The notes below the pieces were generated by a model that saw only the letters and a program-made list of their open reading frames with translations, was not told the origin of the DNA and did not search any database. Position numbers and translations under genes: made by a program. Of a DNA stretch of 64,000 nucleotides, positions 33,101 through 44,000 are shown one piece after another. Within the stretch, counting starts at the first letter, position 1. Each line of letters opens with the position of its first letter. Source of the DNA: Mytilus edulis (lineage: Eukaryota; Mollusca; Bivalvia; Mytilida; Mytilidae); contig NC_092357.1 in the NCBI RefSeq assembly GCF_963676685.1, positions 16,729,607 to 16,793,606 of the forward strand, read 5' to 3'.

Positions 33101-35660
33101 GAGTGCAGCTCAGTGTTTGAAAACACAAACGGAATTATACAAATTAACACTAATCATTAAGACTAATACACATTTCAACGTTAACACTCATGTACAAAAG
33201 GAATTATACAAACCCTTACTCAGCATAAAGACCAGTGACCAGTGAATAATTCATAAGCAATTTTTCTTTGCTGATTTTGACAAAACTGAACCAAACTGGC
33301 TGCTAATAGCGAATTTTTATTTTCATCATATTTCAGTTTTTTCTATATCTCGTATCTAGTGCCCCTCTAAGACGAGTACGCATTTAAACGTTTATAATCA
33401 CACACAAAGGGAATTATAGAAGCCCACACTACTCATTAAGACTAGTACCCATTTCGACGATAACACTCATACACAAACGGAATTAACAAACCCACGCTAA
33501 TCAATAATTAGATATAAGAAGATGTGGTAGGAGTGTCAATGACATGAATGAGATAACTCTCATGCAAGTCACAAATAGTAAATTAAACCATCATAGGTCA
33601 AAGTAAGGCCTTCAATACATAGCCTTGGCTCACACCGAACAGCAAGCTAAAACGGCACCAAAAAATAACTTGTGTAAAACCATTCAAACAGGAAAACCAA
33701 CGGTCTTATCTATTTGCTAAACGAAAAACGAGAACCAATTATGAACCACATTAACAACCGAAAACCACTGAACATAGGGTTTCTGACTTAAGACAGTACG
33801 CATTTCAACATTTAAACTAATTCCCAAACGGAATGACAGAAACCCACACTTATCATTAAGACTAGTACACATTTCAACGTTGACACTGATATTATTAATC
33901 GCGATAAATGCTGTAGCGGTAATAACTATATATAGCTAATGCAATCCAAAACAACTATACATAACTTGAAATTTTTTTTTTTAAAAACGGATCAAATGTA
34001 TTGACATTAGGACTTTTCTGAACCAATTTTTATTGCAAATGTGTTCCTTTTTTTCTTTTCCTTCTGATTACGTCGTCAACTAAACGTTATCAGAAGTTAC
34101 TGTAAAGACCCCGCGGAAAATAAGGACAAGGGCGAAGTTTAGGAACTCGTCAACAGTTATAAGAAACATATCTTGTTTAGTTTGTTTATTTTAAAGAATA
34201 TGTTTTCCTGTTTCAAAACTAAATAGTCTCTGCAATATACATAGGGGCGTTACTTTCACAAGTTACCTTATTGAGTTATTTTTGTCAGTAATTTATGTTT
34301 CTAAAAATTATTAAATTACTCAATACAGTTTTTTAAATTCTAACAGAAGCATGGGCTTAATATAGTTTTTATGAAAGTTTACATAAAAAAACAATTAATA
34401 ATTTGTTCAATTTTAAAGGAGTATATAGATGCAAGGTAACTTTATAAATTAGAATAATAAATTTTATATACATCTCTGAAAGAATTAGTAAATTACAATT
34501 ATTTAAGGAATGTATGTTAGTGATTTAGATTAAATCTATAAATAAATTAAACATGTTAAAGTCCTAATCCAATCAAAAGTATCTATTTATTCATATCTAT
34601 CTACCGCATGATTTGAAAGGAAATTGAGATTTTGATAGTCCGGAGAAATCAATCTTTGACCCAGAAGCGGCTACATGACAGATAACTGCGTCAGAAAGGT
34701 AATTGTTTTTTGTTCAGGAGGATTTGATTTCTTTATTTTTCATGGGAAATTTTTAAAAATATATACAAGGTATAAAATAACTAAAAAAGTTACATTTTTG
34801 TCAATATTCCAAATGTTTGAACCTAACATCACTATACCCCTCTCTGAAATGTTATCATTGCTTAATTTTATGTGATAAATTGGTGTAAAACTTCTTAAAT
34901 CTACATTAGGTCGATGCTCCGAGTGAAAGTTAAAATAACTGTACTGGGTATTTCTATAATAATAGATTTTTTTTAACCGATATAAGTAACTAAAATAAAT
35001 TGTTTAAGTAACGCCCCTGACTGATATAAATTCAAAACGATTAGACTTAATATGATTTCGACTTCTTTTCGTAAAATAATAAGTTGAAACTAAACGAAAC
35101 TCTGGACCATGGCTCCCGTACATATAACTCAACAGGGCGCACAAATAAAGAGATGACGGTAAAATAAAATACAAAGTCAAAAGACATTAAAAACAAACAA
35201 TTCGAACAGTTGTTTCGGATAAGTCATTTGTTATTTTCCTTAAAAATATCTTATTCTTTGATAACAAAAAAATCAATATCTAGATATAAGGCAATTTAAA
35301 GAAAGTGTACTTAATAAAGGTTCGTCGTGTCAATGCAAATGTTGAGACGACTTGGCCAATGATATCATCACAACAAAACGTCTAACAGTAATGGTATCGT
35401 AAGGCACATAGTAACAATTTGGAACGTCGTACACGTTTTACGTGTACATAAGTCTCATTGATACTGCTCGAATATTTAAATGATGACTATATTTGTTCAA
35501 ATGTCCTTTGTTAAATGTATCACTTGATATACTTTCCACAATTCAGTTTATTTTTTATCATATTGAAATTTATAATGCAGCATGACAAATACAAAGGAAA
35601 TAACAAACCTGCCACGAAACATACGAACAGAAGCAAGATACTTGTTATCGTCCTTACCAT
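24129..35660 (-). CDS. secreted 12-cysteine protein, paralogue A, with three consecutive microexons
   Basis: I assembled this gene from minus-strand exons with GT-AG borders: 35609-35660 (coding part), 32808-32970, 29014-29096, 28084-28152, 27615-27629 (15 nt), 27163-27180 (18 nt), 25139-25150 (12 nt) and 24129-24253. They sum to 537 nt, i.e. 178 codons plus TAA, fully in phase. The protein starts with a signal peptide (MVRTITSILLLFVCFVAASA), then CNYPCFRFDVGTWVNDKD, a RRGPFLVSRSGNTYTC stretch, EPSICEVCSGRY, a short linker AKGQSHERARQTISA made by the microexons, and a C-terminal module GCNRPYLC...CTASEPAIDDELMCNSC. Twelve cysteines are conserved with paralogue B. The GTW and cysteine spacing recall, from memory, the invertebrate extracellular DUF7042-DUF7045 group; this is only a suggestion. 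Function unknown; probably a small secreted protein. An optional extra exon may lie at 27933-27998. Confidence 0.82.
25139..25150 (-). CDS. 12-nt microexon of gene A
   Basis: Minus-strand CGATCTCGGCAC is preceded by TTTTTTAACAG and followed by GTAAGTTACC, both strong splice sites. It enters in phase 1 and leaves in phase 1, adding four codons' worth of sequence (..T-I-S-A-P..). Gene B has the same microexon at 42730-42741 with matching flanks. Confidence 0.8.
25704..25862. mobile_element. 159 bp palindromic MITE
   Basis: Left arm (gaaataattcatggggg...) and right arm (...gcatgaattatttc) are inverted copies over about 70 bases each, sharing atatcgtgattttac, gggttg(t)cccttta and gatattttaccc blocks. 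A ~10 base loop separates them. It lies in the intron between the 12-nt and 18-nt microexons of gene A. Confidence 0.75.
25975..26950. repeat. intron block of gene A related to 45415-45955 in gene B
   Basis: Segments ctggctaaaagcat, attccgaggcaacatcaa(t)ga and aactgcaaaagcaga are shared with 45440-45705, and the end block gttgataaatcattg with 45905-45920. In gene A this lies between two microexons; in gene B it lies between the exons at 44921 and 47917. It is therefore a mobile or rearranged segment, not simply part of the duplication. No coding frame. Confidence 0.5.
27163..27180 (-). CDS. 18-nt microexon of gene A
   Basis: Minus-strand ATGAGCGTGCAAGACAAA lies between TCCTTTTTCAG and GTGAGTACAA. 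It is symmetrical in phase 1 and encodes (H)ERARQ(T). The equivalent in gene B is at 43362-43379. Confidence 0.82.
27615..27629 (-). CDS. 15-nt microexon of gene A
   Basis: Minus-strand CAAAAGGTCAAAGTC lies between TTATTACGTAG and GTAAGTATTA. It is symmetrical in phase 1 and encodes (A)KGQS. The equivalent in gene B is at 44363-44377. Confidence 0.82.
27933..27998 (-). CDS. candidate extra exon of gene A, absent from gene B
   Basis: 66 nt between ..GAAAACAG and GTGAGACT on the minus strand, open in the correct frame and again symmetrical in phase 1. It would insert 22 residues (TSHKVFYFGSDDLDNIRNGC with flanks) between the EVCSGRY exon and the first microexon. The acceptor lacks a good pyrimidine tract. 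In gene B the flanking intron sequence aligns (aatctttttctgg block, 27886 and 44822), but the exon itself is missing. It adds a 13th cysteine. It is either a gain in A, a loss in B, or a chance open stretch. Confidence 0.4.
29314..32649. mobile_element. 3.3 kb non-autonomous element with TTAA target site
   Basis: The block is flanked by TTAA (29310-29313 and 32650-32653) and has terminal inverted repeats gggcatccgatacagttt / aaactgtatcggatgccc. TTAA duplication points to a piggyBac-type transposase acting in trans. No transposase frame longer than about 96 codons exists inside. The interior contains other repeats: 30375-30510 (the gagagttgtctcattggca family), and around 31230-31670 a piece ending in cgtcccgtcaaaacttttac. 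It fills most of the intron between the second and third coding exons of gene A; the same intron in gene B is only 1.8 kb. Confidence 0.7.
33122..33900. repeat. ~69 bp minisatellite, about five degenerate units, interrupted
   Basis: Units containing ggaattatacaaa .. atcattaagactagtacacatttcaacg recur at 33122-33240, 33374-33507 and 33793-33895. The period is 69-70 bases within each pair. A dispersed repeat (about 33510-33780) splits the array. Gene B has only one such unit (50162-50225). The array lies in the first coding intron of gene A. Confidence 0.65.
33510..33780 (-). repeat. dispersed repeat inserted in the minisatellite
   Basis: The block starts with agatgtggtaggagtgtcaa, which is the reverse complement of the tail seen at 6690-6730, 39340-39370 and 49450-49480, and continues with caccgaacagcaagc and cggtcttatc segments. 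It is the inverted copy of that repeat family. It has no open frame. Confidence 0.55.
34000..35580. other. remaining part of the first coding intron of gene A
   Basis: No gene seen. About 35091-35143 is a single copy of the 53 bp unit that forms a five-copy array at 50661-50925 in gene B. Segments near 34070-34240 and 35250-35560 align with gene B intron sequence (50400-50560 and 50990-51420). The frame at 34675-34875 has no support. Confidence 0.5.
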
Positions 35661-35821
35661 GATTCCTTAAATTCTGGAAAGAAAATAATACAATAAATCA
35701 TGATCAATTAATACTTTATCATTGATTTCTTGTTTTAAAACTTATATCATGTACTGTGTTACACTCTAGATTCTACTGACGAGGAAAGGTAACACTATAT
35801 CACCGAAAGCTGAATTTCAAG

Positions 35822-35990
35822 CCAGTCTAGGTGGCAGAGTGGTCTAGAGCGCTAGTCACAGCGCAGGCGGTGTTGTCACGATATCCCAAAACCATGAGTT
35901 TGACTCCCGGTGAGCGAGGAAAAAAAATTTGCTTCCGCAAATTTACAGATTTAACATAGTTATGCTGATATAAATAAAAGCAACAGTAGT
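35822..35990 (+). repeat. tRNA-derived SINE
   Basis: The head looks like a polymerase III promoter: TGGCAGAGTGG at 35832-35842 is a good A box, and GAGTTTGACTCC at 35896-35907 is a B box with a few mismatches, about 54 bases apart. A tRNA-like anticodon-arm stem (gcgct/agcgc) lies between. The tail (atttgcttccgcaaatttac..) is not part of a tRNA, so this is a SINE and not a tRNA gene. It lies between the signal exon and the 5' leader exon of gene A. Confidence 0.65.
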
Positions 35991-36240
35991 ATGACACTGT
36001 TCAAAATTCAGAAATCGATAGAAAACAAACAAATCCGGGTTACAAACTAAAACTGAGGGAAACGTATCAAAAATAAGAGAACTACGACACAGTGAGACAC
36101 AACAACGAAATGTAACACACACAGAAACAAACTATAATGTAACAATGGCCATTTTCCTGACTTGGTACAGGGCATTTTATGAAAAAATGATGGGTTGAAC
36201 CTGGTTTTGTGGCATGCCAAACCTCCCGCTTTAATTACAG
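35990..36240 (-). repeat. dispersed repeat, same family as 3121-3389
   Basis: It shares aaatccgggttacaaact, cacacacagaaacaaac, cctgacttggtacaggg and gttgaacctggtttt blocks with 3170-3390. The last two blocks also occur at 43020-43100, 44605-44660 and 59265-59300. Non-coding. Confidence 0.5.
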
Positions 36241-36470
36241 TGTTGATTATAACATTAAAATGACAACATTACACGATAGGGCTACAATAAATAAATGGGA
36301 GAAAATATAGGACAGAGAAACAAACGAATAATGGCCATCAAAAGGTAACAGGTTGAAAAATATTTTTATACGCCAGACGCGCGCTACGTCCACACAAAAC
36401 TATGCTCAGATCAAACAAGTTTGAAAGCCATAACAACTACAAAGTTTAAGATCGCCGAGGACCAAAAGTT

Positions 36471-36758
36471 CCAAAAAGTTGTGAGGCCAGGGTTATCCGC
36501 CTGGGACAAAAAACATTATTATCAAGAATAATACATAGTTTTGCAAACAGTAAATTTTATAAAATGACTATATAATAGATATACATGATTAAACTGAAGT
36601 GGTGACTAGCTTCATAATAAAAACGAATACATTACAAAATTACAGCCAACACAGCCAAAAAGTTGTGAGGCCAGGGTTATCCGCCTGGGACAAAAACATT
36701 ATTATCAAGAATAATACATAGTTTTGCAAACAGTAAATTTTATAAAATGACTATATAA
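36471..36758 (+). repeat. near-identical 105 bp direct repeat
   Basis: 36471-36576 and 36655-36758 are the same sequence (ccaaaaagttgtgaggccag through aaaatgactatataa) apart from a one-base A-run difference. The first copy continues the short dispersed repeat at 36365-36500; the second starts abruptly after 36654. This points to a recent local duplication or a slip during replication. Confidence 0.8.
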
Positions 36759-37416
36759 ATTAAAGACTTTTACAAGCATGTCTTTAATTCGAGATCTATA
36801 CATTACCTTATTTTGGTTTATTTCTTTGAGTACTAATTGTATGTGTGTTTAATGGTCATTCTAATATCCCGTTTCTATCATGCAACTGTAATCAAGCAAA
36901 CTTCTTTATTTAAGTATGTATCATTTAGTTTCTATTTCATCCTGAAAATATTTAATTATTAAAAACTGCTTTGGACTTGTGTCTAATCATATCAGTGGAA
37001 AAATAGCTTTCTGTGCAAGTAACAAGGTATAAGTCACTATCTACCGCTAACAAGGCCAACCTCTGTAATCGGTCGTATTGCATCTCGTTATCATCGCCAT
37101 TCCTGTAGCCAACCTTCCGGTTACAGCTACTGGAGACCAAATATCTGAAACTCGAAAACCTGACCAACGCCTGTGATGGTTTACAAATGACGTTATTACA
37201 TACTCCCTCACTAATTGAGCTATACATGTATCAGTTGCGTGTCTTAAGACCAAACATTATCACACAGAACAATCAACGGATAATTAATGGAAATGGCAAA
37301 AACAATAGAAAATTATATAGTTATTTCTCAAGCTTCTATCTATTATTACAAAAAATGATCAAAAGTATTACTATATTATTCGTCTGAAATTTTGACAGAA
37401 ATAATGTGTTACTTAC

Positions 37417-37500
37417 GCCTGTACAATTCAGATTCTACAATTAGAACATGTTGTTTCCGACGTCTATGTTTATTACATTTTCATGTCTAAGATCATATAA
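37417..37500 (-). promoter_or_regulatory. candidate 5' leader exon and promoter of gene A
   Basis: A good donor (GGC|GTAAGTAAC, GT at 37415-37416 on the minus strand) ends a non-coding segment that is conserved upstream of gene B (ending at 52920) and again in the orphan copy (58412). The signal exon of gene A has a matching acceptor (CTTTCCAG at 35674-35681) 13 bases before its ATG, so a leader exon must exist upstream. Shared blocks are atagacgtc and gatctt.gacatgaaa. TATATGATC-like sequence further upstream may be the TATA element. The start site cannot be placed from sequence alone. Confidence 0.5.
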
Positions 37501-37849
37501 CTTGTGCATATCATCTTTTTTTTAAGTTATCTAAAAAACTAAATTTGAATTATAAACACGATTCCCATGTCTGTTTTATTTCGTTAAACTATATATTTTA
37601 AACTAATTACTTATGAATTATTTTTCATGACATTTTAACAAAAAGTAAACAAAGTATTTTGATTTTTATATAATGTAGGGGAAGTGTTATTTTTGGTGAC
37701 CCTTTTAATGCAATTGTTTTTGGTAAAAAGCGCGTGATGTTATTACCCCACCTCTCCTTCTTTTCCCATTTAAACTTACACAACAGAAGTTTGAAATAAA
37801 ACTATTGATATTAATAGATATGTGTCCAAATTAAGGTAAAACATAGTAC

Positions 37850-38650
37850 ATAAAACAAGGCATCCCATGGTGCAAATAATTAAACGTATTTTATTATATA
37901 ACCATCAGATGCATTTTTTTCATGAACATATATTTTATTTTATAAAAAAATATTTTTATTTGTTATGTACATATTTTGTTTTTGTGAATACACATCTAAA
38001 GTTCATGGAAAATTATTTTGTTTAATGAGCATATATTTATTTTCTATAAACTATTATTTTTGTTTTGAATATATATTTTTCTTACGCATTTATATATAAT
38101 TTCATAAATATAAATAATTTTTTTTTTGGAACACTAATTTGATTTTTTTTTAAACTGATCTATTTCTATGAAAATAATTTTTTTTTTGTTGATGTTGCAG
38201 CGTTTGACACGTCATACCTGACAATGTTGTTTGGGACATATTTAATGTTATATCGTAGTTGATAGTTATAAAACGTTGACTCAGCAACGTTTGTCTTTCT
38301 TCCCCATTTTCAAGAAAGATATATACAAAAATTTAATCAATTTTAAGTTATCTTTTTAATGGTATCATGATTTATTCATTACTTTACACATGACCACCGT
38401 GTGCCATTATTCGCATTTACACATTTTTTGACCACGAATATCACTGAAGAGACAAGTTTGCAAAAAATGCGTATCTGGTGCAGTACATTTTAATCAAATA
38501 CATATTTGTTAAAAATCGTTTCCTCATCAACTTTATTTTTTACACTCATTTTCTAACAAACCACTTGACGTTAAGCAACCAACAACCAAGCAATCAATCG
38601 AGCAAAAATTTATAGACATTTTATATCTGTAGGGCGAATTACTATTATTA
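37850..38650. repeat. upstream flank of gene A, duplicated at 55360-56150
   Basis: Blocks such as ttatgtacatattttgtttttgt, tttgacac(g)tcatac(c)tgacaatg and ttgtgccattattcgcatt recur in order at 55490, 55785 and 55995, and partly at 59880-60230. They define the outer limit of the tandem duplication. The sequence is AT-rich and non-coding; it contains the tatcactgaagagacaag dispersed motif. Confidence 0.65.
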
Positions 38651-40840
38651 TATCTTTCTGGTAACAGGTGTTTGTTTTTGCATATCGTGTCAGTTAAGAA
38701 ATATGAGACTTTTTAATCACTATATATTATACTTAATCACTGAAATAAAACACTGACTATAGTTAATTTTCATTATAAATATTTGTATCCACGTCAGGTT
38801 CATAGTTATTATTGGCCGAATTACCCATTAAAATTTACCCTTGTAGGCAGTAATGTCATGGGCTACAAAATGTGCTAATATTTGAACTACGATTATATAG
38901 TAAATAGAAAATTAGTAAAGATTTGCTTTGGACATCCCTTATAGCTTGTACAGTAATGCTATGGTTACATTTATTATCTAAAAAGGCTAGTTCATCATAA
39001 TTTGTTGAATAAATCCACAAAAAATATTGAGTCCGTCTTTCTAATCAAAACAGCTCGGAAAACGGAATCATACAATAACAAACAGGGCTTATAATTCGGT
39101 GGTTGTCGTTTGTTATGGTATATTATATTCATATTTTATAACCGAGGTATACTACTGTTGCCTTTATTCGTTGTTTTGTACATAAACAGGCCGTTCATTT
39201 TCTGGTTTGAATTTTGTTTTGACTTTTGTCATTCTGGAGCATTTTTTAGCTGACTGTGTGGTATTATTTTTGCTTATTAATGGAGGATGCGTGTTGAAAT
39301 ATAGTTGCTAACTTCTATGTCATTAAGTCACTTGTGGAGAGTTGTCTCATGGGCAATCATACCACATCTTTTAAAATTTTTTTCATATAAACACATTAAT
39401 TGCCAATCTCTGACATAATTCTCCCTTAGACATATTCTGTTTCTGTGCAATCTGCGCCATCATTAATTAATTTTTAGTCAGTGGATAAAATATTCAAAAC
39501 ATCAATTAGATTGTCAAATTTAACCGAAATTTGACGAAACTAAAAAAGAATCTCTACATAACCAAACCACTGAATCTCGAGGATAATTTTGAAAATACTT
39601 TATTTTGATAAATAGGAATTTCATAGAATTTTTCTACAACTAGTATCTCACGATTCCAGAGTGAAGATCACCTCTAGTGTTTGGTTCGGTTCTCAATACT
39701 CTTTGGTACACGAAGCGTGCGTCTAGCTTACCCAATTTTAGCCCTAATATCTATGCTTATTTTTTTTGTAAGGCTTACTTCTTTTTTTTCTATGTACTAT
39801 TTTGTGGCACTGTCGTTTTTTTTTGTTTTTCGCCATAGTGTTGTCAATCAATCTGAACTTATGAGTATGTGAATATCCCCTTGGTATTTTTTGCTTTTTT
39901 TTATGGACACAAGACTACAAATCATTAGATCATTACGTCTGAAAGAAAGTTTTGGAAATATATTTTATCTACGTTGTCGTGTTTTTATGATAAAAGGACA
40001 TCCATCATTTTCTTAAATCTTCACTGATTTTGCTAAACAGAACAATCTTCCTTCAGAAGATATGTCATGTATGTTTGAGTCCTTCCTTTTTTTCTGTATT
40101 TTACAATTAAATTTTTACTTTGAGAGCTGCAAGCGCATGCAAAAAAGGGTTATATGGATCCATTATTATTTTTTATGTGACTAATTGTAACTAAACATAT
40201 AATACCTCTTTGAATGTACATGACAAGTGTTTCAGGTATAAGCCTAGATATGAAGAGCTTGTTTATCAAATACGAAAACAAATCTATTCTGAGCCCGAAA
40301 ATGAAACAAAGATTTTCATGAGGGCAATTTATTTCTTAATTTGAATTATTTTCTAAATTTGTAACAGCAATTTTTTAAACTAACTGTACAATATATATGT
40401 TGCCCTATGTTGAAGTTAGGACGTTGACTAATGATTGTAGTTGTCCTGTTATTTGGTTTCTTTGCGTTGTATTATTGGCAACTACACTGTATCTTCTGAG
40501 TGTATTATGTATCCCTTTGAAATGTTTTAATGTTGAAAGAACATTCAATTTAAACAATACAATGCAAATTTCATACAAGTATCAGCCATTTCTCAACGAT
40601 ATGTTTACCCTTTCTGAGTACCTGAGATCACCCCGGTTTTTTGTGTTGCTATAGTTTAATATGCTGTTTATCTATTTGTCGTTTTTCGTTTGATTTTGTC
40701 ATGGCATTTCAATTTGATTTCGATTTATGAGTTTGAATATCTCTTTTTTATCATCATGTAAAAACATTTTGTAGTTTTTAAATATATATATTTCTTAGGT
40801 AACTATACTATTGTACAAGGATGTTGTTTTACACTTATTG
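38650..40840. other. intergenic stretch between genes A and B
   Basis: No gene seen. 39090-39375 is a plus-strand copy of the gagagttgtctcatgggca repeat; 39680-39890 and 40395-40760 are copies of the retroelement tail (..cctgagatcaccccggttttt.. then ..tatgagtttgaatatctc..). The open frames at 39681 and 40397 are parts of these tails. Confidence 0.5.
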
Positions 40841-40849
40841 CTAAATTCG

Positions 40850-41020
40850 CCGTTTCAGAATCTAATGCATCCTGGGTAATATTTTCAAAAGCGTACACCG
40901 AAGCGTTTTGATTGGTTTAAAACGTTATAAACAATGGAAATTCAACCAATGACGTAACGTTATTTTCACTTTGGGGTACGAACAATGAAATTACCCATGA
41001 TGCTTTAGATTCTGAAACGG
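40850..41020. mobile_element. 171 bp MITE next to the last exon of gene B
   Basis: Terminal inverted repeats of about 45 bases: ccgtttcagaatctaa..gtac at 40850-40896 and gtac..ttagattctgaaacgg at 40976-41020. The inner part has a further short inverted region (aaaacgtt). An aatt flanks each side, a possible short target duplication. It starts 31 bases below the stop codon of gene B, so it is probably within the 3' untranslated region; gene A lacks it. Confidence 0.75.
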
Positions 41021-41050
41021 TCAATTGCAGTTCATTTTATAGATTCTGTT

Positions 41051-44000
41051 TTAATATCTGATACAGCTATTACACATGAATCCATCGTCAATGATTGGTT
41101 TTGAATCGACGCAGGGTTTGTCCTGAAACCAATCTTTTATAGGACACATTGGTGGTCTGTTACACCCTAAGCCTGAAATAGAATCCTATAATACGAAGCA
41201 ATGTATCTATATATGAACAACGGTAAATACATAAGATGGACCTATCAAAATGTTCAAAAAGTGTTAATTAAATAAAGACTGGTCATTAAATATGGAAAAC
41301 CCGTTCCTTTGATAAATAGATGTCATAGCTTGTCGGTGAAATCAATTTAAATGTATAGTCACTGTATGAATAGAAATAAAAAATATAATAAACCAAAACA
41401 GGCATCGTTTATTCAGATAGGCATTCCAGTATGAATTGTTAAATTTTTATTTGAAAATGAAAATAAAACACAAAAAGCAGACTAATAGACATATCAGCAT
41501 ATAGGAGAAATCTAAAACGCAAAATAAATCGTTGATCCTTATGTTGGTTCACATTTTCTTCACTTCATTACATAACATATAATTTATTATCGTTTCAAAA
41601 GGATTCGTATATTGTACAATTCACGACTGGTCGTAGGATGACTTACGAAAAAGGTTTATGACTGTTTCACAAAGGTGTCGGAATCAATCTGCATCGACAT
41701 CCGATTTTGTGTTTTACATGTACATGAAGTATCAAAATAGAGCCAGCGCAAAATACTGAAAGTTCGTATATACACATTTAAGACTTTAAAAGGGTCTATG
41801 TATATATGATAAAAGCGGGACGAGCTTATTGTGAGGGAAAAATAGAAAAAAGAAAGCTTAAATGGTAGATGATTGTGATGTCTCCTTTGAATGGGGGCTT
41901 AAAACATGTGAAAAACTAATCCTGCGAAACAGAGATTAAAATGTGAAGCATTTGCATGACCAAAACTTAGACAGAACTTTTTGATTTTGGATTCGTTTTA
42001 TGGAACACTTTGACTACATCATTTAAAAAATTACAACTGCTTGACTTTATTAAATAAATAAATGAGCCAAAAATTGTTTGTCGAATTCTAATTGCGCTGC
42101 ATATGTACTGGTTCATAAAATAATTTTTGGGAATCAGGGTTTATTGACTATTTAATAAAATTGAGAATGGAAATGGGGAATGTGTCAAAGAGACAACAAC
42201 CCCACCAAACAGCAGAAAACAGCCGACGGACACATTAAAATAGCTTTCATTAACAGCAAGTACTCTATGATCGTTACTTTTGTGTCCCATATCTTTATGT
42301 GTTCTTCGAGCCCTTCCAAACGTATGCTACTTGTATACTGTTGGTCTTTTCATGCACACGAACTACGTATGCTTCACAAAATAATCTAATCATTAAATTG
42401 ACAGTGAATTATACAGAAATGTTAATGACATTGTACCAGTTACTTTTTCGAAAGTTTTTTTTATGAAAGTCACTCGAACTTTTGCGAAAAGAATAATCGT
42501 CAAAATATAAAACGGCTGCGAATTTATACATGCACAGCTATACAAATGCACCATTTACCTGCATCTGTTTTACCTAAAAACGAGGAAACCATAATTTATA
42601 GGAAAACATGTAAATATTATCAATGCAACATTTTAAGGTATCAATTTACATTTGAATGTCCCTCTGGTATTTTTCGCCCCACTTGTTCATGAAAAAAATA
42701 AAACAAAATATGAAGTGTAAATAACTTACGTCCCGAGATCACTGTTAAAAAAAGACATATATTATGATTTAAGTAATGTATATCACGAATGCTCCGTGAA
42801 TTGTAATTGTCTGTATTTAATAATAAACTAACAATGTATAAAGAGTTATCTATCCCTTGTATAATGATATTAACATAACAAGTATGAAAATTTTCGTTCT
42901 CAAGGATAAAATAACAGAAAATTTGAATACAACCAAACATATCGAACTACAGGGAAAATTCAGAACGGAAAGTCCCTTATCACATGTAAAAATCAAAAGC
43001 TCAAACACAGTAACAAATAGAAACCTACTGTCACATTTCTGACTTGGTAAACACATTTCTTTATGTAGGAAATTGTGGTTTAAACCTGGTTCTATATCAT
43101 GCTTTATAGTGTTGGACATAGCTATATTGATATATTTAAACAACTATCAAATAGTATTTCCTACACGTTTTAATACGTTTTTATAATCTGTGGAAATTGT
43201 TTAAATGTAGAAATTATTCGACAGAAACACACGTAGGGTGTGGTCATGAACAAAACAGGTTTGTAGTATAATTTGTCAAAGAAATGGTAAACTGTGCTAA
43301 TCCCTTCATTGTAATATTGTTTAAATAAATGATAACTAGTATAACAATGTATAAAACTTACTTTGTCTTGCCAGCTCGTCTGAAAAAAGAGTTTCTTATT
43401 CGTATTTTTTTGACAGACAGGACACTTTATCTTACTTCTATCATGTCTATATATAAACGATTAATTCATTTCTATTGTTTCTAAAATAAACGTCCACTAA
43501 AATATAAAGTTATAAAGTTTGTATAGATAAACATTCTCATCGAACATATTTTCAAATAACTAATACATCAACAATCAATTTAAGCATTTCGGGATTATGA
43601 TTGTATCAATAAATCAAACACTTGCTTAACACCGAAGTTCAATATAACGAAGCGAGTGCAACTTATACCACCCCAAGTTTTTAGTGCTATTGTGTGTCTA
43701 TTCGTTTTCTTTTTCAGCCATATCGTTGTCAGTTTATTTTTGACATATGAGTTTGAATGTGCCTTTGGTATCTTTTGAAGATTCTCTCAAAATTCCTAGG
43801 TACCTGATATCCCCCAAGTTTTTGGTTAGGTACGTGTTGCTCAATCTTTACTTTTGTATGTAATTTTAAGTGAATTTTGCGGTCTTTTTGTCATCTTTGT
43901 TTTTTTGCTTTTTTTTGCGTTGTCAGTTTCTATAGACTTATGAGTTTTAATTTCCCCCTTGGTATTGTCCGCCTTTTGTTCGTTTTACGGGAACATGACA

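Noticed and set aside
35822-35920. A tRNA gene
   Set aside because: The boxes are tRNA-like, but the B box is imperfect, no acceptor stem pairs, and a SINE tail follows.
36952-37253. Two overlapping minus-strand frames near the gene A leader exon
   Set aside because: The part 37040-37160 is absent from the corresponding region of gene B, so it is an insertion, and the frames have no family features.
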